Assembly (NCBI RefSeq): GCF_000281045.1
Contig: NW_008246136.1
Location: forward strand, 133,448 to 197,447
Length of the DNA stretch: 64,000 nt
Reading direction: 5' to 3'
Origin: Saprolegnia diclina VS20
Lineage: Eukaryota; Oomycota; Saprolegniomycetes; Saprolegniales; Saprolegniaceae
The stretch's first letter is position 1; every line of letters starts with the position of its first letter. The position numbers were made by a program, and so were the translations under genes. Positions 1-9,738 of this stretch are shown in pieces. The notes beneath the pieces were generated by a model, which was not told where the DNA came from, did no database searches, and saw only the letters and a program-made list of their open reading frames with translations.

Positions 1-190
1 GTGCACGATGGGCACCATGTGCGGCAAGGAGGTCACGACGACGCAGTTTGCCGACATGCCGTACGAAGACTACTTGAAAGCGGCCGCGCAAGGCGACAAG
101 TGCACACTGCCGAGCGCGTCAAGCGCCGCTCCAGCCACCAAACTTGGTCTCGTCGCCTCGAGCGCCCTTGTGCTCTACGCGATGCTTTAA
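1..190 (+). CDS. Secreted six-cysteine protein, 3' end only
   Basis: This is the C-terminal part of a small secreted protein; the rest lies before the window. The frame starts at base 2 and runs to the TAA at 188-190. The visible part matches the end of the full-length gene at 4431-4901: a CTMGTMCG block, the VTTTQFADM segment (VTTAQVAAM in the paralogue), a last cysteine in KCTLP, an Ala/Ser linker, and a hydrophobic C-terminus typical of a GPI-attachment signal. The product is probably exported and held at the plasma membrane or wall. Function is unknown; the family is elicitin-like in size and topology, but its cysteine spacing is not that of canonical elicitins. It is the outermost visible member of a local cluster of four. 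Confidence 0.8.
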   Translation, partial: CTMGTMCGKEVTTTQFADMPYEDYLKAAAQGDKCTLPSASSAAPATKLGLVASSALVLYAML

Positions 191-346
191 ATAATGTATA
201 ATCGAATTTACATGTTCATAAACTATTACTAACTAATTTTATTGTGGGAGTCGATCAGGACTGCTGCTATCAACGATAAACCATTGGCCGCAGCTCGCGC
301 GACGTTGGAGGACCATTTGCTCCTTCCTATGAGATGCAAAGCGGTG

Positions 347-1451
347 TCACTGGGTGGGTGCCATCACGATAGGGACGAGGATGGGTGCCCCCAGAGCGAT
401 TGGTAGGAGGAGCTCGACGTCCGGGCACCACTGAATATCGCACGTCACTTCGACGCAGTAGCGAGCCGAGACGATTTGTCCGCGAGTGCTCGGGTACATG
501 CCGTTGCCGATCAGTTGGAACGACTGCGGCTGCGAGAGCGACTGGCCCGCGGGGACGCCGGGAAACGTTGCGCAGCAAATGGTTTTGCGCAGGACGCGGT
601 TCCGGCCGTCCGCGTGGACCTCAACGACGCGGACGAGCTCGGATCGCATTGCTACAATGTCGCGCGACGACTGATTTCGGATCTCGCAGTGGATCTATCG
701 CAATTCGTCTCAAAGGAGAGAATTGGCGTCAGTCGATGTGTACCTGGGGCACTTCGCCGGGGCCGTACATGTTTTTGTCCATCGAGACGCGTAGATCGCA
801 TTGGCCCTTGTTGAAGCAGCAGAGGAAGCGAATGATTTGCGTCTTCTCGGCCAGGACGGGGACAACAACGCCCGCGAGCTGCGCGTACACGACGAGTCGC
901 TGCCGGTGCTTGAGGTCGCGCGTGAAGACACCGTTGATGCACAGCGTGCCTTTGATTGCGTACTCGATCTTGCCCTTGACGTTCGAGTGGTTTTCATTGT
1001 CAAACGACCCGGGAAGCCCCGTTGGCAGCTGATACTGGAACGGGTATATGTATTTTCCAGGGGACAAGTGTTGCTGGACGTTGAAGAGCACGAGCTAGTA
1101 CAAACGATTAAATCTGAAAACATAAAAAATGACAATCGAACCTTGGACTTGAAAAATTCGCGGCCTTCGGAGAACGTCCTTGTCTCTGTATGGGATTTCC
1201 CGTCCCGCGTCACGGTGTGCTGCTCTGTCCAGCGCACGCGCTCTTTTCCGTTGACGAGCACGACGACCTCTACACCCTCTTAGAATGTTGTCCTGAACGT
1301 CATGACTGATACCATTGCACTCAATGGGCTCGAGGATGTCGACGTGGAGCGACCCGGTGATGAGCTCGCCGGAAATGTAGTACGGCTTGTCGACGGTGAC
1401 GAGCACGGTGCCCTTGCCGCCAAGACCAAAGAGCTGCCCGAGAAATCCCAT
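347..1451 (-). CDS. Arrestin-fold protein
   Basis: An arrestin-family adaptor, expected to be cytosolic and to bind membrane cargo or receptors. It begins MGFLGQLFGLGGKG, then has the arrestin-N beta strands (VLVTVDKPYYISGELITGSL). Three introns restore one frame: about 34 bp after the IECN segment, one after EFFKSK, and one after EVPQ. The middle contains the family hallmark SPGKYIYPFQYQLPTGLPGS, followed by VKGKIEYAIKGTL. The arrestin-C part has DKNMYGPGEVPQ and IHCEIRNQSS and ends at a TGA near 347 after PIVMAPTQ. Length is about 320 residues, shorter than animal arrestins but usual for protist arrestin-like proteins. It lies on the opposite strand to its upstream neighbour and shares no obvious regulation with the secreted proteins around it. 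Confidence 0.85.
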
Positions 1452-1772
1452 TTCTAAATATGCTGTTGATTGACTAGCGACGCTATAAATAAGACGCACA
1501 CCAACGGCACCAAACGGCATGCAACGTTGGATGCATCAACGCGATATCAACTTGATGGTCTCTACAGATGCAAGTAGACGGAGCGCTTGGACACTGCAGA
1601 GACAAACACAATGCTAGCACGCTGGTCGAGCATACTACATGAACCATGTATGTACTACGTGTACTGGGTGGCAGCTCGAGAAGCGTCACTACAGTACTAA
1701 CGTTATGATGCATTAGTACACATTTTGGCATGTACGCACGAGATGCGCGAACATATGACAGGTGCACTAACG

Positions 1773-2294
1773 TTAGAACAAGAGTGCAAGGACAAGCGTG
1801 CCGGCGGCAACGGTGCCGAGCCCGAGTGTCGTGGCACTGGACAGAACGCTGGCACTCGGCGGAAGAGTGGGGATCTTGGCCACAGCACTCGAAGGCTCGT
1901 CGGGAATTTTGCACTTGGGCGTGGACAGCAACGCTTGCACAAACTGGTCGTAGGTGAGTGCGCCGAGTTGGCCCGACGTGACGTAGTCGCCGCACATGGT
2001 ACCAACAATGCACGACGGAAGCACGGCGATGGACGCGGCACGGACGGTGGTGAAGACGGCAACGCAGTTGGGGCTCTTGGTGAACTTGTCGACCATCAGT
2101 TGCGTCGCGTTCTGCACGCTGTTGCCAGAGAGGGACGACACGGACACATTCGTGTCCTTGGCACACGCACGAAAACTGGAATCGACCGCTTGGAACCCAT
2201 TGGCTTGCCACACAGCAAGGGTCTCGGACGAACACGTGGGCGCCGCCGTCGCGACGGCAATGTAGGCGGCCGTAGCAAGAAGGGATGTCTTCAT
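1773..2294 (-). CDS. Secreted six-cysteine GPI-type protein
   Basis: A 173-residue single-exon protein. It has an N-terminal signal peptide (MKTSLLATAAYIAVATAAP), six cysteines in the mature part, a Ser/Pro-rich linker and a hydrophobic C-terminal tail fitting a GPI signal. Conserved blocks shared with the copies at 3034 and 4431 are SPNCVAVFT, an Ala-rich stretch to a Cys, GTMCG, and a final KCKIP. The start at 2294 is the one that gives the signal peptide. Two Inr-like motifs lie 17-31 bp upstream. The linker is longer than in its paralogues. It looks elicitin-like in size and layout, but the C3-C4 distance (about 16 residues) is not the CxxxxC spacing of true elicitins. Role is inferred only as an extracellular surface protein. 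Confidence 0.85.
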   Translation of the reverse strand: MKTSLLATAAYIAVATAAPTCSSETLAVWQANGFQAVDSSFRACAKDTNVSVSSLSGNSVQNATQLMVDKFTKSPNCVAVFTTVRAASIAVLPSCIVGTMCGDYVTSGQLGALTYDQFVQALLSTPKCKIPDEPSSAVAKIPTLPPSASVLSSATTLGLGTVAAGTLVLALLF

Positions 2295-2310
2295 CTTGTG
2301 GTTTGAAAGG

Positions 2311-2325
2311 GGAATGAAGGAATGA
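2311..2325 (-). promoter_or_regulatory. Paired oomycete Inr motifs
   Basis: The minus strand carries two TCATTCC motifs (complement GGAATGA at 2311-2317 and 2319-2325) matching the oomycete initiator YCAYTYY, 17-31 bp upstream of the start codon at 2294. This is the expected place for an oomycete transcription start. Confidence 0.5.
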
Positions 2326-3033
2326 AAAGACTTGCTGGCATTATCTTGACCCTATGCTCGAAGCAACGTGGTACTCGAGGCGAATCCAGGCTGCCATCGT
2401 TATGGACGTTTTGCTACACGCAATTTGAATTCACTCGTTTTTCCGGATGTCACTCGGAATTACAAACCAGTGTTGGTATTCTACTATCGCATGGGTCGAC
2501 AAGCTCAGGTTGTTCAACGGCAAATTTTGCAAAGCGTCACCGCATTGGTGTATATAAAAGACGCGTATGGGCGCGAGGAGACGTTTCTATTGATCACATG
2601 TTTCAGCTCCGAGTCTCTGGCGCTTGCTGAGGACGACTTTTGTTGAGGGCGAAACGACACCTGATATCCGGATATCTATCGAAACACATGAAAACGCTCA
2701 CCCGATATCCGGAAAGACGCGGGCTTGATTTGGTTTGTCTTGGTGGTGAGGACAGGAAAGGCAGGACCTTTTCACTCTCTTACGATGCGTACACGACGAA
2801 CATGCAGAATCACAAAGCTGTTCGTTGTACCCGAATGAGCATGACGGTTGTGTCTACCCCAACATAGGGTCGGCACCTCTGCTCATTCGCGAGTAGCAGG
2901 ACGACAGCATTTGCACGGCCGTCCTTTTCACTACCATTTGGTTCGCAGTCGCAGCTTGCTGTCGACTAAGAAGGCCGCAATGAGCGAAGACGGTCAAGAT
3001 GGATAAAAGCATGATATATGCAAAGTACTACAT
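2326..3033. other. Intergenic; duplicated promoter, palindrome, dispersed repeat
   Basis: No gene is seen. Bases about 2368-2520 are similar to 3580-3765 upstream of the next paralogue (shared GTGGTACTCGA, GGACGTTTTG, GAATTCACTC and CTATCGCA blocks), so the gene duplication took the promoter with it. A perfect 14-bp palindrome, GATATCCGGATATC, lies at 2663-2676. Bases 2871-2966 belong to a dispersed repeat with another copy near 15126-15203. Confidence 0.6.
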
Positions 3034-3510
3034 TTAGAGGTAGACGAGTGCGAGGGTGCCGGTGGCCAACGCGCCCATCCCGAGCGTCGCGGCCGAGGCA
3101 CTCGACGGCACGTCAGGAATCGTGCACTTGGACGTCTTCAACGAGGACTGCGCGTACTGGTCCAAGCTCATGGCGGCGAATTGGGCCGTCGTGACGGGCT
3201 GGCCGCACATGTTGCCAATGATGCACGGCGGGTTCACGGCCTTGGACGCAGCTTGGAGGGTGGTGAAGACTGCGACGCAGTTGGGGCTTTTAATGAACTT
3301 GTTGACCATGTCTTCCGTCGCGCCGGTCACGGTGCCTCCGGTGAGGGCGCCCGCCGAGAGACCAATGTCCTTGGTGCACGCAAGGAACTTAGGCGCGATC
3401 GTTTCGTACGCGCTGGCGTACGCCGTGCCAAGGGTCTCGGGTGTGCACGTGGACGCCGCCGCGTTCGCAACGGCAACGTAGGCGGCAATAGCAAGAAGGC
3501 AGGTCTTCAT
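3034..3510 (-). CDS. Secreted six-cysteine GPI-type protein
   Basis: A 158-residue single-exon paralogue of the gene at 1773-2294, on the same strand. The signal peptide is MKTCLLAIAAYVAVANAAA. Six mature cysteines occur in the family order: TCTPE, ACTKD, SPNCVAVFT, PPCIIG, NMCGQ and SKCTIP. The C-terminal tail (MGALATGTLALVYL) is hydrophobic with no basic residue after it, as in a GPI-attachment signal. The protein is probably exported and bound to the cell surface. The start at 3510 gives the signal peptide and sits 17 bp from an Inr motif. The upstream 200 bp are homologous to those of the 1773 gene, so the two may be co-regulated. Function is unknown. Confidence 0.87.
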   Translation of the reverse strand: MKTCLLAIAAYVAVANAAASTCTPETLGTAYASAYETIAPKFLACTKDIGLSAGALTGGTVTGATEDMVNKFIKSPNCVAVFTTLQAASKAVNPPCIIGNMCGQPVTTAQFAAMSLDQYAQSSLKTSKCTIPDVPSSASAATLGMGALATGTLALVYL

Positions 3511-3526
3511 CGTGTGGTGTTGAGGG

Positions 3527-3533
3527 GAAATGA
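3527..3533 (-). promoter_or_regulatory. Oomycete Inr motif
   Basis: TCATTTC on the minus strand matches the oomycete initiator YCAYTYY and lies 17 bp upstream of the start codon at 3510. Confidence 0.5.
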
Positions 3534-3579
3534 ATTAATGACTGGGCGTACGATCGGTCTCCAGCACACTTAGAATCGC

Positions 3580-4295
3580 CAAGGAACCGTGGTACTCGAC
3601 TTGAATCTAGGCGGCAATGTTGGTGGACGTTTTGTTACAAACATTGAATTCACTCACATTTCTTGGAGATATAAAGACGCTGCAAACCAAGGGAATAACT
3701 AGTTATTCTCTTACTGCAAACCAGCGATGGTATCCTCCTATCGCACGCATCGACTACTTCAGGTAGGATTCCACTTACTGTGCAAGTACTAGTACCATAC
3801 TAGCAATTGCGCAGGGTGCAATCACATTGAAGCCCTCGCTGCGACTGCTCTTTGCAACCAACGGCATGAACTTTATGCCTTGGTGCAACTATGTACAGTA
3901 CCATGTCATTGCAGCGTTTACTGTGGACGTATTTTGTTGAGGATACCGTTTGCGAAGCTCGTCGCATCCGGATGGAAGTGTGAATTCAGACTTGATATAT
4001 GAAGTTGAAAGGGCTCGTCTTTGAAAAAGCAACTGACTGTATCGACGACATTAGGTGTACGCAACATGTGAAATGGCGCCGCACAAATATGGACATGCTA
4101 TGTAATAGTTTACTCCGGCGAAACAAAACTACTGTACCGCGAGCATGCGACATTTCAATATGCGTCGTCTTGTCGTTCAGAGCGTTGAAGTATTGACACA
4201 GGTTTCGCGACAATCTGTATACATCCAGCAGTGTCTCAGATGTATCCTCGGTAGTAGTGATCAGTAAACGCAAAAGATACCGCACATGCACCGCA
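3580..4295. other. Intergenic between divergent paralogues
   Basis: No gene is seen. The part nearest 3580-3765 is homologous to 2368-2520 (duplicated promoter). The remainder, about 3770-4295, is AT-richer than the genes and carries no open frame with coding character. Confidence 0.5.
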
Positions 4296-4296
4296 C

Positions 4297-4363
4297 GTCC
4301 AATAGCTCGTCCAATAGCTCGTCCAATAGCTCGTCCAATAGCTCGTCCAATGTAGCTGTATCC
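4297..4363 (+). repeat. 12-bp CCAAT tandem repeat in promoter
   Basis: Five perfect tandem copies of GTCCAATAGCTC (4297-4356) are followed by a sixth partial copy (GTCCAAT). This places six CCAAT boxes at 12-bp intervals, ending about 25 bp before an Inr motif and about 68 bp before the start codon at 4431. The position suggests a promoter element rather than random satellite, but that is inference. Confidence 0.9.
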
Positions 4364-4387
4364 AGCAGATCGATCTTTCAACGGTTA

Positions 4388-4394
4388 TCATTTT
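4388..4394 (+). promoter_or_regulatory. Oomycete Inr motif
   Basis: TCATTTT matches the oomycete initiator YCAYTYY, 36 bp upstream of the start codon at 4431 and just downstream of the CCAAT array. Confidence 0.55.
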
Positions 4395-4430
4395 CGCTTA
4401 GCCGTTGAACACTCCACTTTCAAACCAAGA

Positions 4431-4901
4431 ATGAAGCTCGTCATGATTGCTGCGATGATTCCACTTGCATCGGCGGCCGCTCCTGCATGCACGCAAGAGA
4501 GTCTCGGGTCCGCGTACCTCGGGGCGGTCCAGCAAGCGGCGCCATCGATGGTCAAGTGCACGATGGACATTGGTCTTTCGCTTTCGGAGCTCGCAACAGG
4601 CAACATGACGCGCGTGTCGTCCGAGACTGTCGACAAGTTCGCCAAGAGTCCCAACTGCGCCGCCGTCTTCACGGCGATGCAGTCGGCGTCCAAGGCCGTG
4701 AGCCCACCGTGCACCGTCGCTACCATGTGCGGCAAGTCGGTTACGACCGCCCAAGTCGCCGCCATGACGTACGACCAGTACGTGCACGCCAACCTCCAAA
4801 CGGCCCAGTGCACGATTCCGGACCTGGTGACAAACAACGCGCCGACGGCGTTCTTGAGCCTCGTTGCGGTAGGTGTGGTCGGGCTGCTTGCGATGATATA
4901 A
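4431..4901 (+). CDS. Secreted six-cysteine GPI-type protein
   Basis: A 156-residue single-exon protein, the plus-strand member of the cluster. The signal peptide is about residues 1-17 (MKLVMIAAMIPLASAAA). Cysteines are at 20, 43, 76, 94, 100 and 127; the block SPNCAAVFTAMQ and the TMCGKSVTTAQ segment are shared with the other three copies. Residues about 138-156 are hydrophobic (FLSLVAVGVVGLLAMI), consistent with GPI attachment. The NMT site at about 58-60 is a possible N-glycosylation site. This copy alone has the CCAAT tandem array in its promoter, so its expression may differ from its paralogues. Size and topology resemble elicitins; the cysteine spacing does not. Role is unknown beyond surface or secreted. 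Confidence 0.88.
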   Translation: MKLVMIAAMIPLASAAAPACTQESLGSAYLGAVQQAAPSMVKCTMDIGLSLSELATGNMTRVSSETVDKFAKSPNCAAVFTAMQSASKAVSPPCTVATMCGKSVTTAQVAAMTYDQYVHANLQTAQCTIPDLVTNNAPTAFLSLVAVGVVGLLAMI

Positions 4902-5097
4902 GCAAGGCTCGCAATGTAGTTTCTCCTTGACCTAAGGAATGATTTGGTAGCAAATAGAGAAATACATGTTTGTGTCTGCACAATTTCTTAACTTTCCTGG
5001 GGCTGGCACGCAATTCATTCAGCAACTCATTTTGATGTGTCGGGTTCAAAAACGAAATACCTTGTCACTATCTAACATTATCGGAACGGGTCCGATT

Positions 5098-5104
5098 TCA
5101 CTCT
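5098..5104 (+). promoter_or_regulatory. Oomycete Inr motif
   Basis: TCACTCT fits YCAYTYY and lies 17 bp upstream of the start codon at 5122 of the coiled-coil gene. Confidence 0.45.
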
Positions 5105-5121
5105 CGTAACGCCCGACGCCG

Positions 5122-8100
5122 ATGGAGCCGCCGTCGTACAAGCTCCTATCACTGGACTCGGCATCGCTCGAGCAGAGTCTCTCGCACCTCTCCACGCGCA
5201 TTGCGCAGGTTGAAGACTCGATTCCGGCGCATCCCGCGTTTGCCAGTATTTCTACATATTCAACACGACACTCCTCCGTCTCATCCGGTTCTTGCGCTAG
5301 CGTTTGCCGAACGCATAGCCGAAGTAGAGACCAAGATCGCGTCGCTGCATTTGTCGCTTTCTTCAAACTCGGTATCTGCCTCCTCGCTGCCGTGTATTGC
5401 CAAAGAATTGCAAATCTCGGACGACGACGAGAGTCGATCCAGTGTCGGTATTTGTCTCGACGAGCTGCGCGCCTCTCAGATGAAGATCAAGCTCGAGCAT
5501 GATCTTCGCTTCTCCACGTTCGCTCCATAAGCATCTAGACGATACCAAACGTAGAATGGCTAGGCTGCAGCTCGAGCTCGAAAAGGTCAAGCGCAGCCTG
5601 GGCGCAGTCCCGTCCGAAGCCGACCACGACGTCTGGAAGCAGAGTCTTGTCGCCGAGGCACTCTTGCCAATGTAGTACCAGTCAGTTCCTTTATCATCGC
5701 ACTCGGTGGTAGATGGCCGATGCAATTTTGAAGGCCAAGGCGAGCGGCGCAGCTGCCGAGCAAATGACGAGCGAAAAGCTGGCCCTCCACGCGCTTGAAG
5801 CGGCCCACGTACGTGGCATTCTTGCAGCGACACGTGGCGCACACATATCTAGTGGAAAAGCGATTTTGAGGCCTCGTTGAGCAAGCGTCTCGATGGTGTC
5901 GTCGGCCTCATCCAGGCCAACGCCGCCGCGATCGACGACGTTACGACGGCGTGAGTCCTATGCAATTCGCACGTTGAAATCATGTGGTATCGGTAGCACC
6001 GAGAAACGACTGACGCAACAAGAAGAAGGCATTTCTGTCATGGAGCAAACAGCGCAGTACCTCCGCTCGACGACAAGCAGTATCGACGACGATCGCGCCG
6101 CCGTCCACAGTCGTCTCGAAGCCGTCGAAGCCAACGTGCATCAAGTTGGCAACTTGAAACATTGAAAGGTTTGTACTCTAAAACCTGACGAGTAGGCCGT
6201 GGCACAATGCGCCGATGTCATGGCGGCGGTGGACCGTCAAGTACGCGCCAACCAAGTCATTCTCGACACGGTCGACAGCGTCGAGAAGAAGTTGAATCAG
6301 CGCATTGCCGACGCGGATGCCAAGACCGCGGCCACAGAAGGCGTCCTCCGTGGCCAGCGTAGCGCGCCTTTCCTTGATGTGGAGTGGACGGGTGTATGCT
6401 GTAGGTCACCACACGGAGCTTTTGGTGCAGGACATGCGCAATCTCCTGGCAACGTCGATGGAGACGATGGACATTGAAGCGCGCAAGCTCAACTTTACGA
6501 TCGAGACGCTGACCGCGCTCCAGACACATTTGAGCAAGACCGACGACACGGTCCGGTCCCACGCAGTTGCGCTCGATGTTTTGGTCAAGCACGACGGCAT
6601 GCTCACGCAGCACACGCTGCGCTTTGCCGAGCTCGACCGCTCGATTGCCATGCAAGTCGAGAAGGACCGCGTTCGCCTTGAGCGACTCGAAAACGACTGT
6701 GCGTAGTTGATGGAGATATTGTCGTGAATCGTTGCGTAGACTCGTCGCTAAAACACCACGTTCACGAAACCGAGTGGGTCGCTAACGAAAACAACAAGAT
6801 CTTTCACGAACAACTGCACCAGCTGCACCAACTGGCCAAGACGACCGAGAGTGCAGTCGCGACGCTGTCAGGGCAGATGCCCGGCCTTCAGGTACCATGC
6901 AATTTATATTTGAACGAAATGAATCAAGACTTGTTGCTAGTACGATGTTACGGAGCTTAGCAACGGCGTCGCCAACACCCGCGTCGAAATGAAGCGCGTT
7001 GTCGCCTCTAGCACCCTTGTCGAAGAGGTTGTCTCGTGTAAAATGTATTTGAAACATTAACTCTGTCTCTGTACTAGCAACTCAAGGACGTACAGCACCA
7101 CATTCTCGATTGGCGTGGCACAATCAACGTCCGCTTCGACATGTAGGCGACCATGTTAAGTGCGCCAGATGACATTATGATGCGTAGGTGCGAGCAGGCG
7201 ACGCGCGAAATCGATTCGCAAGCCAAAGACACGTCGGCACTGCTCGACCAATTGGCCTACCGACTCGACGACGAGCGCAAGTTTGTCGCTTAACGTGCTG
7301 GCGCCGGCGAAATGTTGCGTGAAAATAGACACACGCTCCACAACTTTCAAGCCATGCACCACCTCGTCGATGGTCTCATCCAGCGCGACGTCATCAACGA
7401 CGAGATCCGTGACGAGCGTCTCGGCAAGTGGGCGCTCGAAATAGCGACCGCGGGTCTCCAGCAAGAGCACTTCTTGTACGTTGCGATCCCTTTTTCATTT
7501 CTGAATTTTCTACGCTTTTGCATTTTGGCTCTGTCGTTGACCCCCTCGTATGCAGGTCGCACTCGACCGTGCTGCCGGACGACCGGAAGCAAAAAGTTGC
7601 CGATTGCATATTCCAAGCCACGGGACTCCTGAGCAGCGACGTGCGTCACCACGTGAGCCGAGTCACGCTCACTGAACACCACGTGGACGACGCGACTGTC
7701 CAAGCACTTCGGAACGCCGCGGCCGTCGCCTTTGGCAACCGCGTACGAAAACACCGCATCGAGCTCTAGCGTCATCGGATAGGATGCGTGACGTAGGTGC
7801 GTCAGCATATGGAGACCATGGCGCCAACAACAAACCGATTCCTGATCGACGCGCGCGATACCTTTGTGCGCCGAGTGCAGAGTTGCGTGCATTTAACCCT
7901 CTCGTTTGGTACCACCATTAGTGTTCTTGGATTGATTCACTTGGAACAAACTAGTCGGTGGCCACCACGCGATCGCCAAGCAAAAGCGGCCGCCAACGAC
8001 CGCGACGTGCATCTCGTGCGACCGCCCGATCTGCGACGCCAGGCATTAATATTAAACTGTCCAAAATGCAAACATCGATTAACTGAACCTGTAGTGACAC

Positions 8101-8718
8101 GACCAGCAGCGCCAACCAAGACGAGCCCGACGCCGATGCAAGTGATGCGAAAAAGGTAGTCAATATTTCTTAAAACATCGTTTCGATGCAGCATGCGTAG
8201 GCGACGGGAAAGCTGCGGCCCATGACGGCTGGAAGCGGCCGCGTGGATGTCAAGTCGGTTATCCCACGTCGGTCGGGCACGTCGACGATGAAGCCCAAGG
8301 CGTCCGGGGAGATCATGCACATTCCGCCGAGTGCGACCGGCGAGCAATTTGTGTACCGTGGCGGCTTTCGCATTCCGAAGCAAGCCAAAGCGACCACGGA
8401 CGTCGAAGTCAACACGTCGATCCGGCACATTGACGTCAACCTGCAAGACAAGCTTCGGGAAGAGCCTTGTCTCGAGAAGGTCGGTCTTCGCGGTCGGTGT
8501 CAGGTATACTCGCTCCTCTCAGGTATAATGTCATAAAGAGACTGTGCTAGTCGTCAACGCCGTTGAAGTCTCGACCGCAGACGGCACCCCATGCAAAATC
8601 GTTGCCAAAGTTGCCGCTACCCGTCTCACCGCGTGGGCTCGACGGCGTTGCGACATCACCAATGGCCGACGACAGTGCACCGCTAGCGACTAGCACCAGT
8701 GTTGTAGAACAAAGTTGA
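5122..8718 (+). CDS. Long coiled-coil protein with CxxC motif (DUF4795/QRICH2-like?)
   Basis: A many-exon gene (about 14 short introns, for example 5246-5300) encoding roughly 900 residues. It starts MEPPSYKLLSLDSASLEQSL and runs through heptad-rich segments such as RIAQVEDS, RIAEVETKIASL and RLQLELEKVKRSLG, then KLNQRIADADAK and HTLHNFQAMHHLVDGL. Near 7990-8040 an exon gives TATCISCDRPICDARH. A CISCDRP-type motif after a long coiled coil is, from memory, characteristic of the DUF4795 domain of the ciliary/sperm protein QRICH2; that link is inference. The C-terminal exons are basic and Pro/Ser-rich (RGGFRIPKQAKAT, then KSLPKLPLPVSPRG), and splicing at about 8503-8551 leads to a TGA at 8716-8718. 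A flagellar or cytoskeletal scaffold is most likely. Exact exon borders in 6150-7300 are uncertain. Confidence 0.65.
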
Positions 8719-8849
8719 TGAACGCATGGCCATTTTCTACAATAAAGAGCAGGAGGATACTACGCGGATAGGGCTATAGTGGTTGATGTTGTTGGCCATT
8801 GATAAACTATTACATTGAGGAGATTTATGATTCGATATGAGACGTCATC

Positions 8850-9569
8850 CTAGAAGGTTGCCTCGGTGAGCTCTGCATACGGCGTTTCCGACTTCATATT
8901 GGGATGGGCCAGTGCGAGCTCGGCGAGCTCTCGCTTGATTTTATAGCGGCGCCAAAGCCAAAAACTGGCCACAGCACAAATGATGACCGTGCTCCCGAGC
9001 GCCGCACCGAGAATGGCACCCGTTGACGACGACGATTCGGACGCGGACGACGTCGACGTCCCGACCGACGTGGCGGTACTCGTTGCCGTTGGCGCTGGCG
9101 TCCATGCTACGAGTGGAGCCTCGGTCTTCGGCGTCCACCCCGAAGGACTTGTTGACGTTCGCGTGGGACTAATCGTCGGTTGCGGTGACACAGACGGCGC
9201 AACTGTGGTCGCCGCAATGGACGGAGTGCTCGAAGAGACCACTGGGACAGGCGCCGTCGTGGATTGTGACGGCGGCAACGTCGACGGCACCACCGCCGTT
9301 GTTGAAGACGGAGTCTTCGTCGTTGGGGCAACCGTCGTCGTTTCTGGTGCCACCGTCTTTGGTGGCGCAGTCTTTGGTGGCGGCGTCGGAGCTGGTGCCT
9401 CTGGGGCGAGTGTTGTTGGGATTGGCGTTGCAGGAGCCTCCGTCATAGGCGCGAGGGTCACTGGCGGTGTCGTCAGCATGGCCGCAGACCCACTGCTCGA
9501 CCCCCCTGCGGCGCTGGTGCGCGCGAGCAGACTCATCACGAGCAGCCACACAAGCCAAGCACGTTGCAT
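8850..9569 (-). CDS. Mucin-like type I membrane protein (copy 1)
   Basis: A 239-residue single-exon protein. It has a signal peptide (MQRAWLVWLLVMSLLARTSA), then about 150 residues made almost entirely of Thr, Pro, Ser, Ala and Val, expected to be densely O-glycosylated. One transmembrane helix follows at about 188-208 (AILGAALGSTVIICAVASFWLW), then the stop-transfer RRYKIKRE and a short acidic tail ending TPYAELTEATF. The layout resembles a wall-stress-sensor or mucin receptor: rigid ectodomain, single span, short tail. The tail holds a YxxL motif. The neighbouring gene at 9739 is a tandem paralogue with the same order of parts and a near-identical membrane region. Function is unknown. Confidence 0.85.
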   Translation of the reverse strand: MQRAWLVWLLVMSLLARTSAAGGSSSGSAAMLTTPPVTLAPMTEAPATPIPTTLAPEAPAPTPPPKTAPPKTVAPETTTVAPTTKTPSSTTAVVPSTLPPSQSTTAPVPVVSSSTPSIAATTVAPSVSPQPTISPTRTSTSPSGWTPKTEAPLVAWTPAPTATSTATSVGTSTSSASESSSSTGAILGAALGSTVIICAVASFWLWRRYKIKRELAELALAHPNMKSETPYAELTEATF

Positions 9570-9738
9570 CGCTTTGGAGCAACAACAAACTGGGCCGCCC
9601 GTTACAGGCGCCTCGTCGGACGTGGCTGCTAGCCTGAAACCGTTGCTAAAAAGACGGAGCTTGCGTGTTTATAGAGGCCGCCCGCCTCCAGGGCCACTTG
9701 ACCCAACAAACGCAGCGAACAGTGGGATCATGGACACG

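Noticed and set aside
1725-2306. Plus-strand open frame of 193 codons
   Set aside because: Antisense to the six-cysteine gene at 1773-2294, whose signal peptide and cysteines are conserved in paralogues.
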